A stretch of 25,377 bases of DNA from DATHWB01 sp040902855 (GCA_040902855.1 JBBDWN010000083.1:1-25377); one strand, 5' to 3'. Numbered from the stretch's first letter, positions 7,511 through 14,561 are shown. Program-made: numbers and translations. The notes: a model not told the origin generated them from the sequence alone.

Positions 7511-7876
7511 ATGTCGCAGTTGCTGAACATCAAGTCGAACAAGCCGCAGAAGGCGGTCGACGTGACCGACGCCGCCGCCAACAAGATCCGTGAGCTGCTC
7601 GCGAGCGAAGGCGATACGTCGCTGGCCCTGCGCATGGCGGTCCGGCCCGGGGGATGTTCCGGCTTCTCCTATGAGATGTTCTTCGACTCCGAGGTCGAGA
7701 CGGGAGACGTTGTCGAGGAATTCGACGAAGGCGTCCGTGTCGTCGTGGACCCGCAGTCCGTCGAGCACCTGCGCGGCTCCGTGCTCGACTACAAGGACGG
7801 CCTGATGGGTGCGGGTTTCGCGATCAACAACCCGAACGTCACTCGTTCGTGCGGCTGCGGCAACAGCTTCAGCTGA
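7511..7876 (+). CDS. erpA: A-type iron-sulfur cluster carrier (ErpA/IscA-like)
   Basis: The 121-residue protein belongs to the HesB/IscA/ErpA family, which receives Fe-S clusters from a scaffold and passes them to apo-proteins. The three cysteines that bind the cluster are present: Cys49 in GGCSGF, and Cys114 and Cys116 in SCGCGNSF near the C-terminus. The length is typical. The ATG at 7511 is preceded by AGAAGGA at good spacing. It is divergent from mrp, which also handles Fe-S clusters, so the 134-bp intergenic region may co-regulate both. The exact subfamily (ErpA, IscA or SufA) cannot be settled by eye; ErpA-like is the usual single actinobacterial type. Confidence 0.92.
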   Translation: MSQLLNIKSNKPQKAVDVTDAAANKIRELLASEGDTSLALRMAVRPGGCSGFSYEMFFDSEVETGDVVEEFDEGVRVVVDPQSVEHLRGSVLDYKDGLMGAGFAINNPNVTRSCGCGNSFS

Positions 7877-7880
7877 CGGG

Positions 7881-7886
7881 TACCGT
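7881..7886 (+). promoter_or_regulatory. Putative -10 box of ridA (leaderless spacing)
   Basis: TACCGT lies in the 15-bp gap after the A-type carrier gene and is followed by five bases and the GTG at 7892. No ribosome-binding site fits in the gap. Confidence 0.35.
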
Positions 7887-7891
7887 TCACC

Positions 7892-8272
7892 GTGCCGAAG
7901 TCCATTCCCGCCCTCACCAACGCCCCTGCCCCGGTCGCACCGTATTCGGTGGTGACCGAAGCCAACGGGTTCGTCTTCCTCTCCGGTCAGGTGGCGATCG
8001 ATCCCGCCGGCGGTCCGACACCGTCTGATACCCAGGAACAGGCCGACCTGGTGCTCCGCAACATCGGGGCGATCCTGAACGAGCTGGGTCTCGACTTCAC
8101 CGATGTGGTGAAGTCGACGGTGTTCCTCGCCGACATTCGTGATTTCGCCCTCGTCAACGAGGTCTACGCCCGCTACTTCGGCACCGAACCCCCTGCCCGA
8201 TCGGCGATTCAGGCGGGTGCGCTTCCCGCTCCCCAATACCGGGTCGAGATCGAAGTGATCGCCGCACGATGA
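7892..8272 (+). CDS. ridA: RidA family reactive enamine/imine deaminase
   Basis: RidA (YjgF/YER057c/UK114) proteins hydrolyse reactive enamine and imine intermediates, classically 2-aminoacrylate. The 126-residue product has the normal length, FLSGQVA at 29-35, the substrate-carboxylate arginine Arg103 in PARSA, and the C-terminal strand VEIEVIA with Glu119 and Glu121, so the active site appears intact. It starts with GTG 15 bp after the A-type carrier stop, with no ribosome-binding site but with a TANNNT box. Its stop overlaps the aldehyde dehydrogenase ATG by 4 bp (ATGA). This coupling suggests it deals with an imine linked to that dehydrogenase, such as piperideine-6-carboxylate; that is inference. 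Confidence 0.9.
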   Translation: MPKSIPALTNAPAPVAPYSVVTEANGFVFLSGQVAIDPAGGPTPSDTQEQADLVLRNIGAILNELGLDFTDVVKSTVFLADIRDFALVNEVYARYFGTEPPARSAIQAGALPAPQYRVEIEVIAAR

Positions 8273-9777
8273 GCTCGGTGCTCGCCAGTCTCGGACTCGG
8301 CGATTCGAACAGCGGGGTCTTCGCCGGCCGCTGGATCGATGCCTCCGGGGAGACGATCGCGGTCCAGAACCCGGCAACCGGTGAGACCATCGCCTCTGTC
8401 ACCCTCGCGTCCGAATCCGACTACGACGCAGTGGTGGACTGCTCGGTTGGGACGTTCGACCGGTGGAGGATGCTCCCGGCTCCCCGACGCGGCGAGTACG
8501 TCAGGATGCTCGGTGATGCGTTGCGTGAGCATCGCGATCACCTCGGGGCACTCGTCAGCCTGGAGATGGGAAAGATCCTTCCCGAGGGGATCGGCGAGGT
8601 GCAGGAGATGATCGACATCTGCGACTTCGCCACGGGTCTGTCCCGACAACTGTACGGGTTGACGATGGCCTCGGAGCGGCCACGGCACCGCATGTACGAG
8701 CAGTGGCATCCTTTGGGTCCTGTCGGCGTCATCTCGGCTTTCAACTTCCCGGTGGCGGTGTGGTCGTGGAATGCGACGATCGCCGCCGTGTGTGGCGACA
8801 CGCTCGTCTGGAAGCCGTCGGAACGCACCCCCCTCACCGCCATCGCCGTGACGAAGATCGCCGAGACGGTGATGGCCGGGTCGGGATTCGAAGGAGTCTT
8901 CAACCTCGCCGTCGGGCGCGGCCATGACATCGGCCAGCGCATGATCGAAGACCGGAGGCTCCCGCTGATCTCGGCGACCGGTTCCTGTCGGATGGGTGAG
9001 ATCGTCGGTCCCACTGTCGCTACTCGAATGGGTCGCACCATCCTCGAGTTGGGCGGGAACAACGCCATCATCGTGATGGACGATGCCGATCTCGATCTGG
9101 CGGTCCGCGCTGCGCTCTTCGCCGCGGTGGGCACGGCCGGTCAGCGATGCACGTCGCTTCGCCGCCTGATCGTCCATCGCGACGTCATCGACGAGGTTTC
9201 CAAGCGACTGGTGGACGCGTACGGACAGGTTCCGATCGGTGATCCGCTCGAGGAGGGAACCCTGATGGGACCGGTGACCTCCGCCGATGCAGTCGACGCA
9301 ACCCTGGCCGCCATCGACACCGCCCAATCCCAAGGTGGCGAACTCCTCACCGGAGGGCGTCGAATCGACCGCCCGGGACACTTCATGGAGCCTGCGATCG
9401 TTCGGGTTCCGAGCGACGCCGCTATCACCCAGTCCGAGACATTCGGCCCGGTGCTCTGGCTCATCCCGTTCGACTCGCTCGACGAGGCGATCGCCATTCA
9501 GAACGGTGTGAAGCAGGGGCTCAGTTCGGCGATCTTCACCGACTCGCTGCGGAACGCCGAGACGTTCCTGTCCCACATCGGGTCGGACTGCGGAATCGCC
9601 AACGTCAACATCGGCACGTCGGGGGCCGAGATCGGTGGCGCCTTCGGCGGCGAGAAGGAGACGGGCGGGGGACGCGAGGCAGGCTCGGACGCCTGGAAGG
9701 CCTACATGCGCCGGCAGACGACGACCATCAACTGGGGCGACGATCTGCCACTTGCCCAGGGCATCGAGTTCGGCTGA
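8269..9777 (+). CDS. ALDH7-type aldehyde dehydrogenase, probable aminoadipate-semialdehyde/P6C dehydrogenase
   Basis: NAD(P)-dependent aldehyde dehydrogenase, 502 residues, full length. The catalytic set is present: Asn159 in AFNFP, Lys182 in WKPSE, Glu260 in LELGG and Cys294 in GQRCTS. The stretches LGGNNAIIV at 261-269 and, near the C-terminus, TSGAEIGGAFGGEK are hallmarks of the ALDH7 (antiquitin/AmaB) group. That group oxidises 2-aminoadipate-6-semialdehyde, which is in equilibrium with cyclic piperideine-6-carboxylate, in lysine breakdown. It is translationally coupled to RidA. Other semialdehydes or betaine aldehyde are possible substrates for ALDH7 relatives. It converges on the GlnR-like gene with only 5 bp between stop codons. 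Confidence 0.92.
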   Translation: MSSVLASLGLGDSNSGVFAGRWIDASGETIAVQNPATGETIASVTLASESDYDAVVDCSVGTFDRWRMLPAPRRGEYVRMLGDALREHRDHLGALVSLEMGKILPEGIGEVQEMIDICDFATGLSRQLYGLTMASERPRHRMYEQWHPLGPVGVISAFNFPVAVWSWNATIAAVCGDTLVWKPSERTPLTAIAVTKIAETVMAGSGFEGVFNLAVGRGHDIGQRMIEDRRLPLISATGSCRMGEIVGPTVATRMGRTILELGGNNAIIVMDDADLDLAVRAALFAAVGTAGQRCTSLRRLIVHRDVIDEVSKRLVDAYGQVPIGDPLEEGTLMGPVTSADAVDATLAAIDTAQSQGGELLTGGRRIDRPGHFMEPAIVRVPSDAAITQSETFGPVLWLIPFDSLDEAIAIQNGVKQGLSSAIFTDSLRNAETFLSHIGSDCGIANVNIGTSGAEIGGAFGGEKETGGGREAGSDAWKAYMRRQTTTINWGDDLPLAQGIEFG

Positions 9778-9791
9778 TCGCCTCAGCCGAA
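9769..9791. terminator. Perfect 9-bp hairpin spanning both stop codons of a convergent pair
   Basis: TTCGGCTGA, a 5-base loop and TCAGCCGAA form a perfect stem. Each arm is the last two codons plus stop (Phe-Gly-stop) of one gene: the aldehyde dehydrogenase on plus and the GlnR-like regulator on minus. No T-run follows on either strand, so it would be a U-less bidirectional terminator or an mRNA 3'-end stabiliser. Confidence 0.55.
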
Positions 9792-10421
9792 GCGGTAACC
9801 GACCGACCGGACGGTGGTGATCCACGCCGCCCGCTCTTCACCAACCTTGGCCCGGAGCCGGCGGACATGGACGTCGACGGTGCGCGCACCGCCGTAGTAG
9901 TCGTAACCCCAGACTTTCGACAGGAGTTGCTCGCGGGTCCACACCCTGCTGCGGTTCTCGACGAAGAACCGCAGCAACTCGTATTCCATGTAGGTGAGGT
10001 CGAGCGGATTCGATGCGAGAGTCGCCTGGTAGGTGAGAGGGTTGAGCTCGAGATCGTTGTACACGAGAATCTCATCCCCGGCGCTCTGCTTCATCATGCG
10101 GCGGATGCGCACTCCGAGTTCGGCCGCGTCGGGCGGGTTGGCAACGAAGTCCGCCACCCCGGATGCCTGCTCGACGAGGGGAAACTGGGCGGGATCGGCG
10201 ATGACCAACACGGGTACCCCGGTGGCCACGAAGAGGTCCCCGATCTGGCGGAGCCGCCGCATCGGCTCGTCGGCCAACTCGACGACGAGCACCGACCACT
10301 CTCCGGTCTCTCCCGTGTCGGGGGACGCGATCGAGTCGACCAGCTTCGGTGTGAGTCCTGCAATCGCCAGCGCAACGGCGACGGGCTCTGAGCTGTCGGC
10401 CGGAAAGAGTGCGACCGTCAT
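9783..10421 (-). CDS. GlnR-like OmpR/PhoB-family transcriptional regulator
   Basis: From the ATG at 10421 (212 residues) a degenerate receiver-like domain covers about 1-112 and an OmpR-type winged helix about 118-212. The DNA-binding part is very close to actinobacterial GlnR: LTYMEYELLRFF at 142-153, VWGYDYYGG at 170-178, TVDVHVRRLRAKVG at 181-194 and a terminal VGYRFG. The usual phosphoacceptor position holds Glu48 (VVELAD) instead of Asp, so control by a sensor kinase is unlikely; orphan, kinase-independent behaviour is known for GlnR. The gene starts 4 bp after the glutamine synthetase-like gene and is surely co-transcribed with it. A longer frame from 10526 is rejected because it lies within the upstream gene and adds a Ser/Thr-rich tail. 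Confidence 0.85.
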   Translation of the reverse strand: MTVALFPADSSEPVAVALAIAGLTPKLVDSIASPDTGETGEWSVLVVELADEPMRRLRQIGDLFVATGVPVLVIADPAQFPLVEQASGVADFVANPPDAAELGVRIRRMMKQSAGDEILVYNDLELNPLTYQATLASNPLDLTYMEYELLRFFVENRSRVWTREQLLSKVWGYDYYGGARTVDVHVRRLRAKVGEERAAWITTVRSVGYRFG

Positions 10422-10425
10422 GTCG

Positions 10426-11748
10426 TCAGAGGATCGGAAGGTAGGTGTCGAGTTCGAATCGGGAGACGTGGTGTTGGTAGCGGTCCCATTCGTCCCGCTT
10501 GTTTCGCAGGAACCATCCGAAGACATGCTCTCCGAGCGCCTCGCGCACCAGCTCTGACGACTCGAGAAGGTCGAGCGCCTCAGACAGCGTCTCCGGGAGT
10601 CGCTCGATGCCCGCCTCGCGCAGCTCCGTCGAAGACATCTCCAACACGTTGCCGGGAACCTCCGGTGGGAGTTCGTATCCGTGTTCGATGCCCCGCAACC
10701 CGGCCGCCAGCAGGACCGACAGCGCCAGATAGGGATTGGTGGCGGCGTCAGGGGAGCGGTACTCGACGCGCACGCTCGACGGCTTGTTCGCCTTCACCGT
10801 CGGCACTCTGACCAGGGCGGACTGATTGTTGTATCCCCACGAGACCCAGATGGGTGCGTCGAACCCGCGCACCAAACGCTTGTAGGAGTTGACCCACTGG
10901 TTGGTCACGGCCGTGATCTCACGGGCGTGGGTGAGGAGGCCGGCGATGAACTGCTGTCCGGTCTTCGAGAGTTCTCGTCCGCCGTCCCCCGCGAAGACGT
11001 TCTGATCGTCGGCGAAGAGCGACATGTGGAAATGCATGCCCGAGCCGTCGTGGGCTTCGAGCGGCTTCGGCATGAACGTGGCGTAGATGCCGTGCTCGAG
11101 CGCCACCTCCTTCACTGTGAGACGGAAGCTCATGATGTTGTCGGCCATCGTCAGTGCGTCGGTGTAGCGCACGATGATCTCGTGCTGGCTCGGGGCCACC
11201 TCGTGATGGGAGTGCTCGATCGGGATTCCCATCTTCTCCAGCGCGTTGATGGTCTTGCGGCGGTACTCCTGGGCGACATCGAGCGGTGTCAGGTCGAAAT
11301 AGCCGCCGCGGTCAAGCACTTTGGGTTCCGGTCCTGAATCGGCGAAGTAGAAGTATTCGATCTCCGGCGCAACGAAGAACGTGAACCCCATGTCGGTCGC
11401 CTTCGCCAGGTTCCTCTTGAGGACCGTGCGGGGATCTCCGAGAAAGGCCTCTCCCTGCGGTGACGTGATGTCACAGAACATACGGGCGACCTGTTCCTCG
11501 TGCCGCCAGGGCAGGATCTGGAAGGTGGCCGGATCCGGCACCGCCAGCATGTCCGCCTCCTGCAGTCGGGCGTAGCCGTCGATGGATGAACCGTCGAAGG
11601 TCATTCCCTCGGTGAACGCCGTCTCCAGTTCCTGGGGATTGATCGAAACCGACTTGAGAAACCCCTGGACGTCGGTGAACCAGAGTCGGATGAAGCGGAT
11701 GCCCCGTTCCTGCACGGTTCGCAGGACGTAGTCGGCTTGACGGTTCAT
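10426..11748 (-). CDS. Type I glutamine synthetase family protein (GlnA2-like)
   Basis: Expected to make glutamine from glutamate, ammonia and ATP, or to gamma-glutamylate another amine. The 440 residues and the ending (SELVREALGEHVF, FELDTYLPIL) resemble actinobacterial GlnA2. Metal ligands Glu129, Glu131, Glu183, Glu190, His239 and Glu329 are present, as is the FDGSS loop at 51-55. Leu369 stands where adenylylated enzymes have the target Tyr (NVLEM), so adenylylation control is not expected. Aligned without gaps to Salmonella GlnA from His269 to Arg339, the flap Glu327 is Asp297 and the phosphate-contacting Arg339 is Gln309, which is unusual. GlnA2/GlnA3 relatives in Streptomyces act on polyamines, so substrate is open. 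ATG at 11748 follows a TGAGG 2-3 bp upstream; the GlnR-like gene follows by 4 bp. Confidence 0.9.
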   Translation of the reverse strand: MNRQADYVLRTVQERGIRFIRLWFTDVQGFLKSVSINPQELETAFTEGMTFDGSSIDGYARLQEADMLAVPDPATFQILPWRHEEQVARMFCDITSPQGEAFLGDPRTVLKRNLAKATDMGFTFFVAPEIEYFYFADSGPEPKVLDRGGYFDLTPLDVAQEYRRKTINALEKMGIPIEHSHHEVAPSQHEIIVRYTDALTMADNIMSFRLTVKEVALEHGIYATFMPKPLEAHDGSGMHFHMSLFADDQNVFAGDGGRELSKTGQQFIAGLLTHAREITAVTNQWVNSYKRLVRGFDAPIWVSWGYNNQSALVRVPTVKANKPSSVRVEYRSPDAATNPYLALSVLLAAGLRGIEHGYELPPEVPGNVLEMSSTELREAGIERLPETLSEALDLLESSELVREALGEHVFGWFLRNKRDEWDRYQHHVSRFELDTYLPIL

Positions 11749-11793
11749 CGCCTCAGTTTGGCGGTTGAGACCTCATCGTCGCAATCCGGCGGG

Positions 11794-13023
11794 TCAGAAG
11801 ATGACCGGGCTCCACGGCGCTCGCACGCCGCGGAACAGAACATCGAGTTTCTCGACTTCCGCACCCTGCCCCGCCAGCCGTCCCGCCATCGCCAACTCGA
11901 CCGCCGAGCGGCCGCCCAGGCACAACGCCGAGAGGTCTTCGATGTCCAGGTCGATGTCTGCATCGTCGACCCTGGTGACGGTCCCGCCGCCTTCCATCAC
12001 GTCGAGTCGGTAGCTGCCGGTGGTGAAGCCGAGCGGGTCGTGAACCCGGAAGCTGACCGAACCGTCGGTGAGATATGTCCTCGCCTCCAGCACGGAGGCG
12101 ACGTCGAGGATGCGGACCCACAAACCGTCTGTCACTCGCGTGCGCGCTCGACGGGTCGCCCGCAGCAACGAGTGGATCGGATCGTCGATCGGCCGGAGGT
12201 CGGCGCGGATCGTGCGTCCGAAGTCGTGGGACATCACGTGCTGCCACAGGCCGGCCCACGCCGCCGGTGTCGTGGCGTACAACTGGACGACGATGACGTC
12301 CTGTGAAGGGTGATCGTCGTCTCCGTCGACGTCCTTCAGTCGATACTTGGTCCACCCGGTCGGGATACTTCCTTCGGTAACGAGGCCGTAGCGGGCGCGA
12401 CCGGCACCGCCCCGGGACCACGGCATGTCAGAGAAGATGCGATCCCACCAGGCTTCGCTCTGGCCGACCATCCCCGGGACCTCGGCCCGGAGAGCGTCGT
12501 AGATCGCAGTCGCCGGAGGGCGGACGATGTCCACATCGACGATCTCGACCGTGGCACTCGGTGACGCCAGCCGGTGGAAATCCGTGTGGCGACGGTCGAT
12601 CTCGATCTCGGTGCTCCAGGCGGCCATCCCGAAGCCGAACCGGCCGTAGATCGCGCTGTCGCTGGCCCACAGTGCGGCGGCGGCGTCACCGTGATCGATC
12701 GCCTCCTCCAGGTGGGCTTGCATCATCTGCGCCAGGACGCCGCCCCGGCGGTGGGTCACCTGCACAGTGACCTGGGTGGTGCCGGCGACAGGGATCGTCC
12801 CACCAGGGACTGTCATCGTGAACGAAAAGACTCCCAGCGTCCCCACGATTCGACCGTCGTCGAAGGCGCAGCGGGCGCGCTCCGGTTCGAAGAGCTTGCG
12901 CATCCGCTCCAGAAGGGCGTTGCGATCGTCGGGCTCCTCCGGCAGATCGAAGCCGAACGGGCCGCTCATCGCGGTCGCGTACGCCTCGAGTTCATCGGCT
13001 CGGGGTGGACGGACCTCGATCAA
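11794..13023 (-). CDS. Eis-like GNAT N-acetyltransferase
   Basis: The 409-residue protein fits the Eis (enhanced intracellular survival) family: an N-terminal GNAT domain, a second GNAT-like domain and a C-terminal SCP2-like domain. The acetyl-CoA site is visible as VTVQVTHRRGGVLAQMM at 85-101. Tyr126 in IYGRFGFG matches the general-acid Tyr126 of M. tuberculosis Eis, and the chain ends in Phe409, whose free carboxylate serves as base in that enzyme. Mycobacterial Eis acetylates aminoglycosides and lysines; the substrate here is unknown. The start is a TTG at 13023 whose TTGA overlaps the stop of the preceding gene by 4 bp. It gives the family-typical length and N-terminus (IEVRPPRADE); the longer frame to 13332 is an Arg-rich shadow of the upstream gene. 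Confidence 0.88.
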   Translation of the reverse strand: MIEVRPPRADELEAYATAMSGPFGFDLPEEPDDRNALLERMRKLFEPERARCAFDDGRIVGTLGVFSFTMTVPGGTIPVAGTTQVTVQVTHRRGGVLAQMMQAHLEEAIDHGDAAAALWASDSAIYGRFGFGMAAWSTEIEIDRRHTDFHRLASPSATVEIVDVDIVRPPATAIYDALRAEVPGMVGQSEAWWDRIFSDMPWSRGGAGRARYGLVTEGSIPTGWTKYRLKDVDGDDDHPSQDVIVVQLYATTPAAWAGLWQHVMSHDFGRTIRADLRPIDDPIHSLLRATRRARTRVTDGLWVRILDVASVLEARTYLTDGSVSFRVHDPLGFTTGSYRLDVMEGGGTVTRVDDADIDLDIEDLSALCLGGRSAVELAMAGRLAGQGAEVEKLDVLFRGVRAPWSPVIF

Positions 13024-13631
13024 CTCGAGAGAGCTGCCTGGAACTCGGCTTCGTCCGCCGCGGCAGTGAAGGCCCGAACGGCCTCGTCGAAGGAGTCGAG
13101 GGCGGCTCGGCGCGCCTCGCCTGTGTCGGATGACTGGATGCCGGCCACGACGGCGTCCGCGGCGTTTGCAGCCTCGGCGGCGGCTGCGCTCAGAACCGTC
13201 TGCACGCCTTCGAGTCCGAGAGGTGCCACGACCGTCGCGACACCCTCCGCCCATGTCCGGACCCGGCCGGCGAGATCGACGAGGGCGGCTTCGGTGTCGG
13301 AATATGTGACAGTCCGTTCCTCTGCATCCCATTGTCCGTTGATCGAGGCCATCTCCGTCTGGAAACCAGTGAGAGCCGTCTCCTGGCTGGCGACGAGGTC
13401 GAGGTAGTTCTGCACCGATGGGTCGAGGACCACTGCGGTCGTCGTCGTCGTGGTGGACGACTCATCGGTTACCTCGGTGGTGGTCGTGGTGGTCGCTCCG
13501 GCCGACAAATCTTGTCCTTCTGCCTCTGCTCCTGGGAGGGCTTGCACGAACACGTAGGTGAACACCACCATCCCGAGGATGACGAGAGGCAGGAGCCACC
13601 TGCCTGGGCGCGGGTCAGGATTGAGGGCCAT
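13020..13631 (-). CDS. Predicted membrane-anchored extracytoplasmic protein with Thr-rich linker
   Basis: I do not recognise this 203-residue protein. It has a short basic N-terminus (RPGRW at 8-12), one hydrophobic segment at about 13-31 that could be an anchor or uncleaved signal, two poly-Thr runs between about 45 and 66, and an Ala/Glu-rich mostly helical domain from about 70 to the end with no cysteines. This suggests a helical domain held outside the membrane by a flexible tether. The ATG at 13631 is chosen; a TTG immediately before it (13634) is in frame and sits six bases after a TAAGTT box, so it could be the start of a leaderless message. It overlaps the Eis-like gene by 4 bp and may head the unit leading to the glutamine synthetase-like gene. 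Confidence 0.75.
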   Translation of the reverse strand: MALNPDPRPGRWLLPLVILGMVVFTYVFVQALPGAEAEGQDLSAGATTTTTTEVTDESSTTTTTTAVVLDPSVQNYLDLVASQETALTGFQTEMASINGQWDAEERTVTYSDTEAALVDLAGRVRTWAEGVATVVAPLGLEGVQTVLSAAAAEAANAADAVVAGIQSSDTGEARRAALDSFDEAVRAFTAAADEAEFQAALSS

Positions 13632-13635
13632 CAAT

Positions 13636-13668
13636 CCGGAAACTTAGTCCCCGCGTCACCGTTTCCGG
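13636..13668. promoter_or_regulatory. Inverted repeat over the promoter between two membrane-protein genes
   Basis: CCGGAAAC at 13636-13643 and GTTTCCGG at 13661-13668 form a perfect 8-bp inverted repeat with a 17-bp spacer. It overlaps the minus-strand TAAGTT box (13641-13646). A second perfect pair, CCCCGCG (13649-13655) and CGCGGGG (13690-13696), is interleaved with it. An operator, or an RNA hairpin, is possible. Confidence 0.4.
13641..13646 (-). promoter_or_regulatory. Putative -10 box of the minus-strand membrane-protein gene
   Basis: TAAGTT on the minus strand ends six bases before the TTG at 13634 and nine before the ATG at 13631. The -35 position (about 13664-13669) does not resemble TTGACA. 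Confidence 0.35.
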
Positions 13669-13705
13669 GGTTCGCGAGGGTCTAGCAACCGCGGGGCCGG
13701 CTTCG

Positions 13706-13711
13706 TACGTT
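13706..13711 (+). promoter_or_regulatory. Putative -10 box of the plus-strand membrane-protein gene
   Basis: TACGTT is followed by six bases and the ATG at 13718, a spacing that puts transcription start at the start codon. No ribosome-binding site is present. Confidence 0.45.
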
Positions 13712-13717
13712 CCTCCG

Positions 13718-14554
13718 ATGCCCTCAACGAAGCAGTTCCGACCAGACGCCCGCCACATCGCCGACGAAGACGGCGAGACTTTCGAATCGATCCCGTGGGA
13801 GGCGCTCGATCGACTCGGACGGTCCGGTGACCATCGGCGCTGGTACGTCATTGCCGGGGTCATCGTCGCGGTCGCGGTGGCCTTCTCCGCCATCCGCAGT
13901 CTTGGAACGGCCGATCCCGTCGAGATCGTCGATGCTCCCACAGTGCCGGTCAGCGTCACCACGCCGGTGACGACGACATCGACCATCCCGGAGGTCATCA
14001 CCGAGGCCGACCTCATGGCGGTCGACATTCACATGCTTGAGCGGGCGGCAGCCGGTCTGGCCGAGGCGGCTGCCGTGGAGTACTTCTCCGCCGAATCGGG
14101 TGGAATCTGGACCGGGGTCGAGTTCGATCCCTCGCGTTCCACCTTTGTCGAGTCCGCCACGGCGGTGACAGTGACCCAGGTGGCAGCCACCCGTTTCGAG
14201 GTGATCGTGGCAGTGTCCGTCCTCGACGCGGTCGACGGTGAGCCCTTCGTCCGTCGCCCGCTGCGCGGCGTTTCGATCGTGGTGGATGCCTCGGACGGGA
14301 CATTCCGCCCGGTCGACCTCCCGACACCTGCCACCCTGCCGTTCGGTTCCCTGGTCCCGGCGACCGCGACCTCCGAGATCGCCGATCCCGCCGCCATCGA
14401 GACCGCCATGGCCCTCGCCGCCCCCTTTGGAACCGTTGTTGGCGACTCCGTCGTCGTGGCCACTCTGGCGTCCGGCGAGCAGCGAGTGGCGGTCAAGGTG
14501 GTCGACGAAGCAGGCATCGCCTGGCCGATGTCCTTCCCCCTCGCTGGGTCGTGA
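13718..14554 (+). CDS. Predicted single-span membrane protein with extracytoplasmic domain
   Basis: I do not recognise this 278-residue protein. A charged cytoplasmic segment (1-41) precedes one membrane span at about 43-60. A Thr/Pro/Val-rich linker follows at about 70-95, then a soluble domain from about 100 to the end, rich in short beta strands and Ala/Thr/Val. The layout recalls TcpC-like or NTF2-fold proteins with an N-terminal anchor, but I see no diagnostic motif. The ATG at 13718 directly follows a TANNNT box. It is divergent from another anchored protein with a Thr-rich linker across an 86-bp region with inverted repeats, so the two may share regulation. It converges on the Nfu-like gene with 7 bp between stops. 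Confidence 0.7.
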   Translation: MPSTKQFRPDARHIADEDGETFESIPWEALDRLGRSGDHRRWYVIAGVIVAVAVAFSAIRSLGTADPVEIVDAPTVPVSVTTPVTTTSTIPEVITEADLMAVDIHMLERAAAGLAEAAAVEYFSAESGGIWTGVEFDPSRSTFVESATAVTVTQVAATRFEVIVAVSVLDAVDGEPFVRRPLRGVSIVVDASDGTFRPVDLPTPATLPFGSLVPATATSEIADPAAIETAMALAAPFGTVVGDSVVVATLASGEQRVAVKVVDEAGIAWPMSFPLAGS

Positions 14555-14561
14555 TCTTCGC

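Noticed and set aside
10422..10526. N-terminal extension of the GlnR-like gene starting at 10526
   Set aside because: It lies within the end of the glutamine synthetase-like gene and adds only a Ser/Thr/Asn-rich tail; the ATG at 10421 gives a normal receiver start.
11749..11793. GlnR operator upstream of the glutamine synthetase-like gene
   Set aside because: No GTnAC-n6-GAAAC pair or close variant was found on either strand in the 45-bp gap.
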